DNA from: an uncultured Ruminococcus sp.
GTDB taxonomy: Bacteria > Bacillota > Clostridia > Oscillospirales > CAG-272
Assembly (NCBI GenBank): GCA_902797125.1
Contig: CADBRS010000116.1
Location: 1-24,300 of the forward strand
Length of the DNA: 24,300 nucleotides
Direction of reading: 5' to 3'
Shown here: piece by piece, positions 6,933 through 14,539 of the stretch
Numbering within the stretch: position 1 is the stretch's first letter
How the letters are laid out: each line of letters starts with the position of its first letter
Notes under the pieces: generated by a model
The model's input: only the letters and a program-made list of their open reading frames with translations
Databases searched by the model: none
What the model was told of the DNA's origin: nothing
Program-made: the position numbers and the translations under genes

Positions 6933-9086
6933 TTAGCCCACTGCGCCGCCGTGGTCCGGCGCAACATATCCCGCGGGAGACGCATACGGATTGGTTGTGC
7001 CGTCTTCCGGCACCTGGCGCTCCGCATAGTATTTTTCGAGTATTCTGGACGCGGTATACGCAGAATAACCGCCTGACGACCCCTTCTCCATACACACGGA
7101 GATCACGATCTCCGGATCGTCATAAGGCGCCGCGCAAACATACATGGCATAATCGGCAAACCCTGTTTTTTGGGCCGTGCCCGTTTTTGATCCGACTTTC
7201 ACAGGAACGCCGGACATCAGATAAGAAACTGTTGAACTGGATTCCGTGACGGCTTTCATCCCCTGTTTGACCGTAGACAGGGCTTCTTCGCTGATGTCTA
7301 TTTTCGAGATAGGTTCTTCGTCATATATCTCAACGGGATCATCCGAGTGAAATGCCTTGGCGCTGGAAAACAAATGTGCCTGGTAGCGGGTCCCTCCGTT
7401 GACGACCGTTGAAATGTATGCAGCCAGCTGCAACGGTGTGAATTCGTTATAAGACTGGCCTATCGCCGCGGATAAAGTATCGCCAGGATTCCAGATCACG
7501 ACCTTGTCCCCGCTTGCCGTATAGCATCCTGGTCCTGCAAGCGTTCCGGCCTGTTCAGACAGTTCGATACCGGTCTTTTCTCCCAGGCCGAATGCTTTGC
7601 AATATTCGTTCATTTTCTCTATTCCCAGCCTGTAGCCGGCCTCGTAGAAGAAAATGTTACAGGAAACTTCCAGAGCCTGCGCTGCTGTCAGTTCGCCGTG
7701 TTCGTGGATCGGGCTGGTCGTACTTGTATAGACCCAGCATGTGGGCTGATAATCGCTGAATCTCGTATATTTGCCTGTGCAGTCGATCGTCGTGTTTTTT
7801 GTGATATGGGTCGTTTGCTGCTCCATGATGGCCGCCACAGTCATGCCGACTTTAAACGTGGAGCCCGGTGCATACAAGCCGCTTGTGGCCCGGTTCGTAA
7901 AAGGCGAGGCCGCCGCTCTCAGCAACTGGTCATAGTCTTCGTTGAAGGTGGCCAGATTGAATGTCGGATAAGAAGCCATGGCCAATATTTCAAACGTATC
8001 GGGTTTCATCACGACGCAGGAACCCGCATCACATTCATCTGTGCCGGTCCAGTTGTGAATCGCGTTGATATTGCCTGCTAAAGCGTTTTCCGCTTCGATC
8101 TGGAGTGAAATATCGATGGTCAGGTAGATGTCGCTTCCCGCCACCGGTGCCTTTGTAATCGTTTCAGATAAGCGGTTCCCGTCTTTATCTTCTTTGATCT
8201 GCATGACGCCGTCTTGCGCGTGAAGCAGATCTTCAAAAGCCAATTCACATCCGGAAATGCCTACCTGATCACTCATCGCATAGCCTTTGGCCCGGTATTC
8301 CGGCCATTCCTCTGCGTAAATGGCTCCAATTCTCCCCAATATGTGGGATGCATAGCCGGGATAGTGATACAGACGGACGGCGGATGATTCGATCCACAAC
8401 CCGTAAACACCCTGTTCAGATATTTTCGCCTTCGCTTCGCTGCCTATATCTTGTGCCAGTGTGTACGGCTGGATCGAGCTGAACTGAGTCGCTTCCATAT
8501 CGTAACGGACACGGACCAGTTGCATCACTTCCTCGCTGCTGTACTTCTCCGCTGAGATGGAAAACCGCCTCATTACAAAAGAAACGATCTCTTTTGCAGT
8601 TGAATCTTTTGAAAGATCCATCAGCGTCAGGTATTTATTCAGCCTAGCATAGGCGGTCGTTTCCCTGTCCTGAGACTCTTCCGTAAAATGAACATCCGGA
8701 TAAACGCCTTCGATAGGGAAATAATCCTTGACCCGTTTGGAGTTCAGATCATAGTCATTCATCGCCTGAAAAGTGGCTAGAAGCGTTTCGTTTCCTTTAT
8801 TAGAATCATGCATGAACTGATCATAATAAAAAACCAGATTGTATTGGTTTTCGTTCGTTACGATCGGTACGCCGTTTCGGTCATAGATGCCGCCTCTTTG
8901 CGCATGGACCGGTATCTCGTATGTGACCGAACCGTCTGAAGCCGTGATAGGTACGAAATTGCCCCTGGAAATGACCGTCAGATTGAGGAGGATTCCGACA
9001 TAAACAATGCAGACGACGCCAAACAAGACGGCCATTGCCAATGCCCGTCTGTCGTGCGGTCTCCATCCTCCCTTGAAAACTGACAT
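6933..9086 (-). CDS. mrdA: Penicillin-binding protein 2 (class B transpeptidase)
   Basis: Peptidoglycan DD-transpeptidase of the elongation machinery, 717 aa, anchored by one N-terminal membrane segment (about residues 16-38) with the rest outside the cell. The dimerisation region starts with VHAQRGGIYDRNG. Transpeptidase motifs are complete: STFK (Ser409 nucleophile), SCN (475-477) and KTG (634-636, in GSKTGTAQ). Seven cysteines lie in or near the extracellular catalytic domain (352, 357, 436, 450, 476, 496, 521), which is rather many. A GGAGGG site precedes the ATG. It follows maf by 15 bp and precedes mreB by 25 bp. The usual partner, the SEDS polymerase RodA, is not in the window. The C-terminal tail after residue 695 is low in complexity (Pro/Gly/Ala). 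Confidence 0.94.
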   Translation of the reverse strand: MSVFKGGWRPHDRRALAMAVLFGVVCIVYVGILLNLTVISRGNFVPITASDGSVTYEIPVHAQRGGIYDRNGVPIVTNENQYNLVFYYDQFMHDSNKGNETLLATFQAMNDYDLNSKRVKDYFPIEGVYPDVHFTEESQDRETTAYARLNKYLTLMDLSKDSTAKEIVSFVMRRFSISAEKYSSEEVMQLVRVRYDMEATQFSSIQPYTLAQDIGSEAKAKISEQGVYGLWIESSAVRLYHYPGYASHILGRIGAIYAEEWPEYRAKGYAMSDQVGISGCELAFEDLLHAQDGVMQIKEDKDGNRLSETITKAPVAGSDIYLTIDISLQIEAENALAGNINAIHNWTGTDECDAGSCVVMKPDTFEILAMASYPTFNLATFNEDYDQLLRAAASPFTNRATSGLYAPGSTFKVGMTVAAIMEQQTTHITKNTTIDCTGKYTRFSDYQPTCWVYTSTTSPIHEHGELTAAQALEVSCNIFFYEAGYRLGIEKMNEYCKAFGLGEKTGIELSEQAGTLAGPGCYTASGDKVVIWNPGDTLSAAIGQSYNEFTPLQLAAYISTVVNGGTRYQAHLFSSAKAFHSDDPVEIYDEEPISKIDISEEALSTVKQGMKAVTESSSTVSYLMSGVPVKVGSKTGTAQKTGFADYAMYVCAAPYDDPEIVISVCMEKGSSGGYSAYTASRILEKYYAERQVPEDGTTNPYASPAGYVAPDHGGAVG

Positions 9087-9101
9087 ATTTCCCTCCGGCT
9101 T

Positions 9102-9704
9102 CTAGTCGATGATCTGGTTTGTTTCCTCGTAGAATTTTCGAATCGGAAATCCCACGACATTATAGTAATCTCCCGAGATTCGTTTGACGAAAACAGATGC
9201 CAGGCCCTGAATCGCGTATGCCCCGGCTTTGTCCTTATATTCGTCAAATGACAGGTAATGCTCGATTTCTTCTTCAGACAGGTCTGCAAACTCTACGGTG
9301 GATCGCTCGCAGGATACCCTTTGCTTGTTTCCGTAAACCAATACCAGCCCGGTCAAAACCTGATGTACTTTTCCGGAAAAATTTTCCAGTATTCTTTTTG
9401 CATCGGCTTTGTCTCGTGGCTTCCCATAGATCGTTCCATCCAGAACCACGATCGTATCCGCGGCGATCAGCAAGGTTTTTTCATCCCATCTGCCCTGCTC
9501 GACAAGCTGCCTTTGGACATCCCTTGCCTTTTGCAATGCGATGTCTTTCACATAGGCTTCCGGGTCGTTCTCGGACGATTCTTCCGCCCCAGTGCTCGTC
9601 AAAACTTCAAAGTCTAATTTTTGCGTTTTTAATATGTTCTGTCGCCTCGGCGAAGCGCTGCCCAACACTATTTTTACGCGGGACAGTTTCTCAAATGCTG
9701 TCAT
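9102..9704 (-). CDS. maf: Maf-family nucleoside triphosphate pyrophosphatase
   Basis: House-cleaning pyrophosphatase that hydrolyses non-canonical or modified nucleoside triphosphates (typically dTTP/UTP and modified pyrimidines); 200 aa, normal length. Motifs are LGSASPRR (14-21), AADTIVV with Asp83 as probable general base, IYGKPRD, KDKAGAYAIQG and GDYYNVVGFP. The ATG at 9704 overlaps the dut stop as ATGA, showing tight translational coupling of two nucleotide-pool-cleaning enzymes. In Bacillus maf lies immediately before the mreBCD genes; here PBP2 and mreB follow, but mreC and mreD do not. Identity is secure; the exact substrate subgroup is not resolved. Confidence 0.95.
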   Translation of the reverse strand: MTAFEKLSRVKIVLGSASPRRQNILKTQKLDFEVLTSTGAEESSENDPEAYVKDIALQKARDVQRQLVEQGRWDEKTLLIAADTIVVLDGTIYGKPRDKADAKRILENFSGKVHQVLTGLVLVYGNKQRVSCERSTVEFADLSEEEIEHYLSFDEYKDKAGAYAIQGLASVFVKRISGDYYNVVGFPIRKFYEETNQIID

Positions 9705-10141
9705 TTTGTGCCCGTCGATCCAAATCCGCCTGCCCCGCGGTCTGTTTCACTTAAGGAGAGGCTTTTGATAAAGTTGGCATGAATGACAGGGAGAAAGAAA
9801 AGCTGTGCGATCCTGTCTCCACGCTCGATCGAGAATGGTCTTGACCCGTGATTGATCAGTCCAACACAGATCTCGCCTCTGTAATCTGCATCAATGACGC
9901 CGATTCCGTTGGACAGAGTGACTCCGTGCTTGATTCCCAGCCCGCTGCGGCCTGCAACGATGGCAACGACATCTTTAGCCTGAGGCTCAATAGAGATCCC
10001 CGTGGGGATCAATGCTTTTTCGCCCGGATTGAGTGTCACTTCACTGTCTACAGCCGCTCTTAAATCCACTGCGGCAGCGTCCGGAGTCGCATAATTCGGA
10101 ACTTGATCCATGCCTCTGGAAAATACAAATTTTACATCCAT
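9701..10141 (-). CDS. dut: Deoxyuridine 5'-triphosphate nucleotidohydrolase (dUTPase)
   Basis: Trimeric dUTPase that converts dUTP to dUMP and pyrophosphate, keeping uracil out of DNA and supplying dTMP synthesis. All five motifs are present in 146 aa: AAAVDLRA (22-29), GRSGLGIKHG (64-73), NGIGVIDADYRGE with catalytic Asp84 (78-90), GDRIAQLFFLPV (108-119) and TDRGAGGFGSTG (133-144), the last a complete P-loop-like tail that closes over the nucleotide. The ATG at 10141 has a GAGG site 9 bases upstream. It is the first gene of the leftward series, divergent from dnaA, with a plausible promoter about 30 bases upstream of it. Confidence 0.96.
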   Translation of the reverse strand: MDVKFVFSRGMDQVPNYATPDAAAVDLRAAVDSEVTLNPGEKALIPTGISIEPQAKDVVAIVAGRSGLGIKHGVTLSNGIGVIDADYRGEICVGLINHGSRPFSIERGDRIAQLFFLPVIHANFIKSLSLSETDRGAGGFGSTGTK

Positions 10142-10176
10142 GAGAAAACCTCTTCATCATCCATTTTTCCTTTTAA

Positions 10177-10205
10177 AGTTTAGCACAATTTGATGCTTTC
10201 TTCAA
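10177..10205 (-). promoter_or_regulatory. Candidate promoter for dut and following genes
   Basis: On the minus strand TTGAAG (-35, at 10200-10205) and TAAACT (-10, at 10177-10182) are separated by exactly 17 bases, with a TG one base before the -10. The predicted start lies about 30 bases before the dut ATG. The -10 differs from consensus at two positions. Placement between divergent genes supports the call, but it is a pattern match only. Confidence 0.45.
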
Positions 10206-10306
10206 GTTGAAATCCCCGCTTTCTTCATTTTTGAAGCAGCATCCTCTGTGAAACAGTTTTTTTATTCAAAAAAGTGCAAAAAAATGGTATTTTTTTCTAT
10301 ATTTTT

Positions 10307-10322
10307 TACACGCGCGCGCACG
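10307..10322. other. Alternating purine-pyrimidine (Z-DNA-prone) CG tract
   Basis: Sixteen bases strictly alternate pyrimidine and purine (TACACGCGCGCGCACG), with an eight-base CGCGCGCG core (10311-10318). It stands in an otherwise very AT-rich spacer, directly after T-runs and 16 bases before the dnaA extended -10 element. Such tracts can adopt left-handed DNA under negative supercoiling. A role in sensing supercoiling at the dnaA promoter is inference. Confidence 0.6.
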
Positions 10323-10337
10323 AAAATAAATATTTTA

Positions 10338-10346
10338 TGATATAAT
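10338..10346 (+). promoter_or_regulatory. Extended -10 promoter element for dnaA
   Basis: TGATATAAT is a perfect extended -10 (TG, one base, TATAAT). No good TTGACA-like -35 stands 16-18 bases upstream; that position is occupied by the CG tract and its AT-rich edge. This is consistent with an extended -10 promoter. Transcription would start near 10353, giving a leader of about 35 bases before the dnaA ATG. Confidence 0.6.
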
Positions 10347-10387
10347 ATTATAGATTACAATGTATTCTTGCGGTGGAGGACAGGAAA

Positions 10388-11761
10388 ATGGAGCAAAATG
10401 TTTCTTTTTTGGCCGACTTGAACAGCATTTGGGAAAGCTTTAAGAACTACTATCTCTCCAAAATGAGTTCTGAACAAGTTAAGACCTGGTTCGGAAGTCT
10501 TTTGCTCGTCGATTTCGACAGCGACACAGCAACGATAACCATGAAAACGGAGAGTTCTTTCAAGTACAAGATTTTGATCACACGATATTTGGAAGATATC
10601 CAGGATTATTTTTCTGACACGCTCAAATTCGCCGTCAACGTCCGAATCGTATGTGATGATATTCAGCAAGATCCGGTTCAGGAACCGGCGTCTTCCACTT
10701 CGGCTCAGGATGCCTCTGCTTCCCTATCCTCCTATAAATTCAGATACACGTTTGAAAACTTTATCGTAGGCGGAACGAACCGATTCGCTCATGCGGCCTG
10801 CAGAGCTGTTGTTGACCGTCCTGCGGAACAGTTTAATCCTCTGTTCATATACGGTCCCAGCGGTCTCGGCAAAACGCATCTGATGAACGCGATCATCAAT
10901 GATATGAGGATCAAGAATCCGTCGGCAAAATTGATTTATGTCAAGGGTGATGATTTCACCAACCAGATGGTCGACTGTTTGTCCAGACAGGCCATGCAGG
11001 AATTCAGAGACAAATTCCGTCTGTGCGATATGCTTTTGATCGATGATATCCAATTCATAGCTGGCAAGGTTGCAACGCAGGAGGAATTCTTCCACACGTT
11101 TGACAAACTCTATGAAGACGGAAAGCAAATTGTCCTGACTTCTGACCGTCCTCCAAAGGATATCAATCATCTTGAGGATCGTTTGAGAACCCGTTTTGAA
11201 TCCGGTTTGATTGCGGATATTCAACCGCCGGATCTCGAACTGAGAATGGCCATCATCAAAAAGAAAGCAGAGCAGGTCAATCTTTCAATTTCCGAGGAGA
11301 TTCTGACCTATCTCGCAGAAAATCTCAGATCTAACATTCGCCAGATCGAAGGTGCAATAAAAAAATTGGGTGCCCAGCAGTTTTTGAATGGTATTCAATC
11401 CAAAATTACACTGGATATGGCTAAATCCTGCGTTGATCAGCTGCTTGGCGAAGCAGAACCTTTGAGCGTGACGATTGATAAGATTTTTTCAGCTGTTTTC
11501 AGAGTATATGGAGTCGATAAGGCCGATCTCGTCGGCAAAAACAGATCTCGTAAAATTGCATTGCCCAGGCATGTTTCAATCTATCTGATTCGTTCGATTA
11601 CTGAAATGAGTTTTCCTAATATAGGCAAGATTTTTGATAAAGACCACTCAACGATTGTCAATTCTATTTCTAAAGTGCAGTCCTTGATGTTTTCTGATTC
11701 AGAGTTTAACAAACTGATTACCGACCTGGAAAAAGAAATCAGAAGTTCTGTTCGGATTTAA
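10388..11761 (+). CDS. dnaA: Chromosomal replication initiator protein DnaA
   Basis: AAA+ initiator that binds DnaA boxes and melts the origin; 457 aa. Domain I spans about 1-90, followed by a Ser/Ala-rich linker (90-115). The AAA+ core has Walker A GPSGLGKT (156-163), Walker B LLIDD (216-220), TSDRPP (251-256), RLRTRFESGL and a sensor II region NIRQIEGAI. Domain IV ends with FDKDHSTIVNS (416-426), where most DnaA proteins read FGGRDHTTV; the Gly-Gly-Arg is replaced by Asp-Lys with one residue fewer. I prefer the ATG at 10388, which has GGAGG 8 bases upstream; the in-frame GTG at 10373 overlaps that binding site. It is divergent from dut and followed by the origin region. Confidence 0.97.
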   Translation: MEQNVSFLADLNSIWESFKNYYLSKMSSEQVKTWFGSLLLVDFDSDTATITMKTESSFKYKILITRYLEDIQDYFSDTLKFAVNVRIVCDDIQQDPVQEPASSTSAQDASASLSSYKFRYTFENFIVGGTNRFAHAACRAVVDRPAEQFNPLFIYGPSGLGKTHLMNAIINDMRIKNPSAKLIYVKGDDFTNQMVDCLSRQAMQEFRDKFRLCDMLLIDDIQFIAGKVATQEEFFHTFDKLYEDGKQIVLTSDRPPKDINHLEDRLRTRFESGLIADIQPPDLELRMAIIKKKAEQVNLSISEEILTYLAENLRSNIRQIEGAIKKLGAQQFLNGIQSKITLDMAKSCVDQLLGEAEPLSVTIDKIFSAVFRVYGVDKADLVGKNRSRKIALPRHVSIYLIRSITEMSFPNIGKIFDKDHSTIVNSISKVQSLMFSDSEFNKLITDLEKEIRSSVRI

Positions 11762-11867
11762 GTTTTAACAAGCTGTTGTTTTGTTTTTCATTCTGCTTTT
11801 TATTCATTTTTTATTTCACGTTGTTTTTTTGCAGAATCAATAATTAATTATCTTTTTCTTTGTTTTT

Positions 11868-11906
11868 AAGTTTTCCACAGGCTGTGGAAAAAACTGTGGA
11901 AAACTT
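11868..11906 (+). terminator. Hairpin formed by the DnaA-box cluster, terminator-like
   Basis: A perfect 13-bp inverted repeat, AAGTTTTCCACAG (11868-11880) and CTGTGGAAAACTT (11894-11906), encloses a 13-base loop and is followed by four more T (11907-11910). In RNA this resembles an intrinsic terminator for dnaA, about 110 bases after its stop. The same arms are DnaA boxes. A competing fold pairs 11871-11880 with 11882-11891 (10 bp, one-base centre). The stem is only moderately GC-rich, so efficiency is uncertain. Confidence 0.45.
11871..11903. promoter_or_regulatory. Cluster of three DnaA boxes
   Basis: TTTTCCACA at 11871-11879 on the + strand, and the same nonamer on the minus strand at 11883-11891 and 11895-11903. 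All three fit TTWTNCACA. Gaps are exactly three bases in both cases, so centres are spaced 12 bases apart; the first two face each other and the second and third are in tandem. Confidence 0.82.
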
Positions 11907-11949
11907 TTTTATTCATTTTTTACTTTTCTTTTTGCTGCTGAAAATGTTG

Positions 11950-11958
11950 TTATCCACA
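11950..11958 (+). promoter_or_regulatory. Consensus DnaA box
   Basis: A perfect TTATCCACA nonamer, the strongest known DnaA-binding sequence, 46 bases after the clustered boxes inside the dnaA-dnaN gap. Confidence 0.85.
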
Positions 11959-12034
11959 AGGCCTGTTTTTGTTTCATCTTTCATCATGCCTTGTTGAATA
12001 TAGTTTTCTGGTTTTTTCTTTTTGTTTTTGCCTT

Positions 12035-12043
12035 TTATTCACA
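12035..12043 (+). promoter_or_regulatory. Relaxed-consensus DnaA box
   Basis: TTATTCACA matches TTWTNCACA with one change from the strict consensus. It lies about 76 bases beyond the perfect box, on the same strand, toward the AT-rich stretch before dnaN. Chance matches are more likely in AT-rich DNA, hence the lower confidence. Confidence 0.55.
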
Positions 12044-12139
12044 ATTCAATTTTTCATAAAACATGAGAAATTTGAAAATAATCCATAGCAAAACAGAGAA
12101 AAACCGAGCATTTTTATGTTTCCAAAGTTTAAACAACAC

Positions 12140-12157
12140 CTACTAAAATTACTAATA
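12140..12157 (-). promoter_or_regulatory. Candidate DnaA-trio / unwinding element
   Basis: Read in threes on the minus strand the segment is TAT-TAG-TAA-TTT-TAG-TAG, five of six triplets fitting the TA(G/A)-like DnaA-trio pattern known to guide DnaA onto single strands in Bacillus; TAT and TTT deviate. It lies in the most AT-rich part of the gap, 37 bases before dnaN. No strong DnaA box directly adjoins it, which is unlike the Bacillus arrangement, so the call is tentative. Confidence 0.35.
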
Positions 12158-12194
12158 ATTTTTTCTTTTTCTTTATTTTTAAAGGAGGCCTGAG

Positions 12195-13328
12195 ATGAAA
12201 ATCCGATTTACCAAAAGTGTTCTGTCTGAAGCTTTAAAACCGCTCTTAAATACGGTATCCGTTAAATCTTCAACCGCGTCCGGAGAAAGCGTATTGATTC
12301 AAGCATACGATGACGACCGCGTTGTGATGACGACGTTTGATAACGAAAAAGGAACGCAAACTGTAGTTGAAGCCGAAGTGCAGGAACCCGGCGCATACAT
12401 GATCAACGCTATGAAACTTGATCAGATCGTTCGTGTATGCGATGATGTTGAAGTTTTAGTTCAAGTTGACTCTTCATTGGGTGTCCAAATCGAGAGTGGC
12501 CGAGCTCAAACGAAAATGATTGCTAACTCAGCAGATGATTTTGCAACGATTCCGGATTTAAGCGGAGATTCGGGATTTGAAGTTGCACAAAGTGTGTTCA
12601 AAAAAATGTTGCAGAAAGTGCATTTTGCTATCGGTGTGAACGATCAAAGAACGATTTTAAACGGATGTTTGGTCGAAATTGAAGATAACAAGATGCTTGT
12701 CGTAGCCAGTGACGGATTTAGAATTGCTCGCTGCGAAACAGAAGTAGATATTACAAATATAGGAAACGAACAGAAATTCAAATTTATCGTTCCGGGAAAA
12801 TCAGTCAATGAGCTGATCAAGCTGCTTTCAGATGAAAGTGAAGAAAACGCACGCGTCTATATGAATAAAAAATTCATGATCGTTGTTGTCGGCAAGTTTA
12901 CTTTCTTCACAAAACTCATCGAAGGCGAATATCTGGACTTTGACAGAATCATTGTCAAAAATCATAAGATCAAAGTCAGAGTCAATAAATATGAACTGCT
13001 CAATGCTTTGGAAAGAGCCGCACTGGTTACTGAGGAAAAATTCATAGGGCAATCTCATGTCAAAATCACAATCGAGGATCAGATTATCAAAGTCACTGCC
13101 ATGTCAACCATCAGTTCTTTGTATGATGAAGTAGAATGTGAACACGAAGGAGAAGATCTGTTTATTTCTTTCAACAACAGATTTTTGATTGAATGTGTAA
13201 GAGCATGCGATGCTGAAAATATTCTTCTTTCTTTGAACAGTTCTTTCAGCGCCATGAACATTACACCGGATGATGAAGATTCAGATAACGATGTTTATAT
13301 GGTTCTTCCAATCAAAATTGCCGGATAA
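12195..13328 (+). CDS. dnaN: DNA polymerase III beta subunit (sliding clamp)
   Basis: Ring-shaped processivity clamp that tethers DNA polymerase III; 377 aa, three repeated clamp domains of about 120 residues, a normal length. Recognisable parts are MKIRFTKSVLSEAL at the start, KVHFAIGVNDQRTILNG opening the second domain, VASDGFRIARC, and the C-terminal VYMVLPIKIAG, which corresponds to the V(M/L)P(I/V)(R/K) end that lines the partner-binding pocket. A short acidic stretch (DDEDSDND) precedes that end. The start has a perfect AAAGGAGG site 6 bases upstream. The gene follows the origin and is 8 bp before recF, so the two are co-transcribed. Confidence 0.97.
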   Translation: MKIRFTKSVLSEALKPLLNTVSVKSSTASGESVLIQAYDDDRVVMTTFDNEKGTQTVVEAEVQEPGAYMINAMKLDQIVRVCDDVEVLVQVDSSLGVQIESGRAQTKMIANSADDFATIPDLSGDSGFEVAQSVFKKMLQKVHFAIGVNDQRTILNGCLVEIEDNKMLVVASDGFRIARCETEVDITNIGNEQKFKFIVPGKSVNELIKLLSDESEENARVYMNKKFMIVVVGKFTFFTKLIEGEYLDFDRIIVKNHKIKVRVNKYELLNALERAALVTEEKFIGQSHVKITIEDQIIKVTAMSTISSLYDEVECEHEGEDLFISFNNRFLIECVRACDAENILLSLNSSFSAMNITPDDEDSDNDVYMVLPIKIAG

Positions 13329-13336
13329 CAAAGGAT

Positions 13337-14539
13337 ATGATTTGTACTTCCATACAAATTCAAAATTTTAGAAATATCGTTTCCGCTGAAATCAATTTTA
13401 TAGACAGTATCAATGTTTTTGTCGGAGATAATGCGCAAGGAAAGACAAATCTTTTGGAAGCATTATTTTTCGGCACGCTCGGAAAGAGTTTTCGAGAAAA
13501 AAAGAAGGATACGAATCTGATTTTATTCGACCAGCCCTCTTTTTCAGTCAAGGTCAACTATAAAGAAGACAGAGAAAACGCAAGGATACAGAATATAGAT
13601 ATCAAACTGACCAGAGAAGGAAAAAAACTGGTCAGCCAAAACGGAGTGTTTATCCGCAGAATATCTGAACTGGTCGGAGATTTCAGAACGGTTTTGTTTT
13701 GTCCGGATCACCTTGCCATGATCAAAGAAGGACCCTCTGAAAGAAGGGATTTTCTGGATATTGCCATTTCGCAATTGTTTCCTGGGTATTTGAGTGCTCT
13801 TCAGAAATATGAACGGGTGTTGAAACAAAGGAACAAATTACTCAAAACGATCCGGGACGAAAAGACGGATTCCGGCGCCAGTCAGGAAACGCTGGATATC
13901 TGGTCCGAACAGATCGCTGAATGGAGTTCCATCATTTCCTGGCACAGATGGTCATATATTCAAAAGCTTGAAAAAATCATTGCCGGCATTTTTCGGGATA
14001 TGACAAACGGAGACGAGAAACCTGCGCTTTTGTATGATCCGGCTTGCGGCCGCAAAGAATTTGAACAATTGATCAAGGGTCTGGAAGAAAAAACGGATGC
14101 AAACAGCGAGAGCAGAACGGTATTTCAAAAAGAATTGTATGAGATCTACCTGAAACAGCTTCTAAACAATAAAGAAAAAGAAATAGTGAACGGAAGCACT
14201 TTATACGGTGCACATCGGGATGATTTGATTTTTTTCCTGAACGGAAAAGAAGCCCGGGAATATGCTTCTCAGGGGCAGCAAAGAAGTTTGGTTTTATCGG
14301 TAAAGTTGGCAGAAGGCGAAATCAGCAAAGAAATCACGGGAGAATATCCGATTTTTCTCTTCGATGACGTGCTGAGTGAATTGGATAACAAGCGGAAGCA
14401 ATATCTGTTAAAGAATATCAGCGGTAAGCAAGTTATCATGACGACATGCGAAGAAATCGCTGAAAAAGGCTCTGACAACATCAAGATATGGAGTGTCCGG
14501 GAAGGACAGTATACGGAAGAAGCATGTATTTGCACATAG
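13337..14539 (+). CDS. recF: DNA replication and repair protein RecF
   Basis: SMC-like ATPase that helps load RecA at single-strand gaps; 400 aa, a little longer than the usual 360-370. Features are IQIQNFRN at the N terminus, Walker A GDNAQGKT (30-37), GAHRDDL (291-297), signature ASQGQQRS (310-317) and Walker B IFLFDD followed by LSELD (339-350). The ATG lies only 8 bp after dnaN, and the only purine-rich site, AAAGGA, ends one base before it. That is unusually close and suggests translation coupled to dnaN termination. The S4-domain gene yaaA, often found between dnaN and recF in Bacillota, is absent. The 3' end overlaps remB by 16 bp. Confidence 0.96.
   Translation: MICTSIQIQNFRNIVSAEINFIDSINVFVGDNAQGKTNLLEALFFGTLGKSFREKKKDTNLILFDQPSFSVKVNYKEDRENARIQNIDIKLTREGKKLVSQNGVFIRRISELVGDFRTVLFCPDHLAMIKEGPSERRDFLDIAISQLFPGYLSALQKYERVLKQRNKLLKTIRDEKTDSGASQETLDIWSEQIAEWSSIISWHRWSYIQKLEKIIAGIFRDMTNGDEKPALLYDPACGRKEFEQLIKGLEEKTDANSESRTVFQKELYEIYLKQLLNNKEKEIVNGSTLYGAHRDDLIFFLNGKEAREYASQGQQRSLVLSVKLAEGEISKEITGEYPIFLFDDVLSELDNKRKQYLLKNISGKQVIMTTCEEIAEKGSDNIKIWSVREGQYTEEACICT

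Larger units (their letters stand above)
11762..12194. other. Replication origin region (oriC) between dnaA and dnaN
   Basis: A 433-bp non-coding, strongly AT-rich gap with long T-runs and no credible gene. It holds five matches to the relaxed DnaA box TTWTNCACA (three clustered near 11.87-11.90 kb, one perfect TTATCCACA, one TTATTCACA). Toward dnaN lies a very AT-rich stretch suited to duplex unwinding. Genes on both sides point outward, as expected for a bidirectional origin. The location between dnaA and dnaN is the standard one in Bacillota. A spacer of this kind may also carry the 3' end of the dnaA mRNA. Confidence 0.88.

Noticed and set aside
10246..10263. CTGT-GAA-ACAG followed by a T-run as a terminator
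   Set aside because: The stem is only 4 bp, and no + strand gene precedes it.
10302..10310. TTTTTTACA as a DnaA box at the dnaA promoter
   Set aside because: It misses the required C at position six, and such strings are expected by chance in T-runs.
10373..10387. GTG start for dnaA five codons upstream
   Set aside because: The GTG overlaps the GGAGG that serves the ATG at 10388, and there is no separate site for it.
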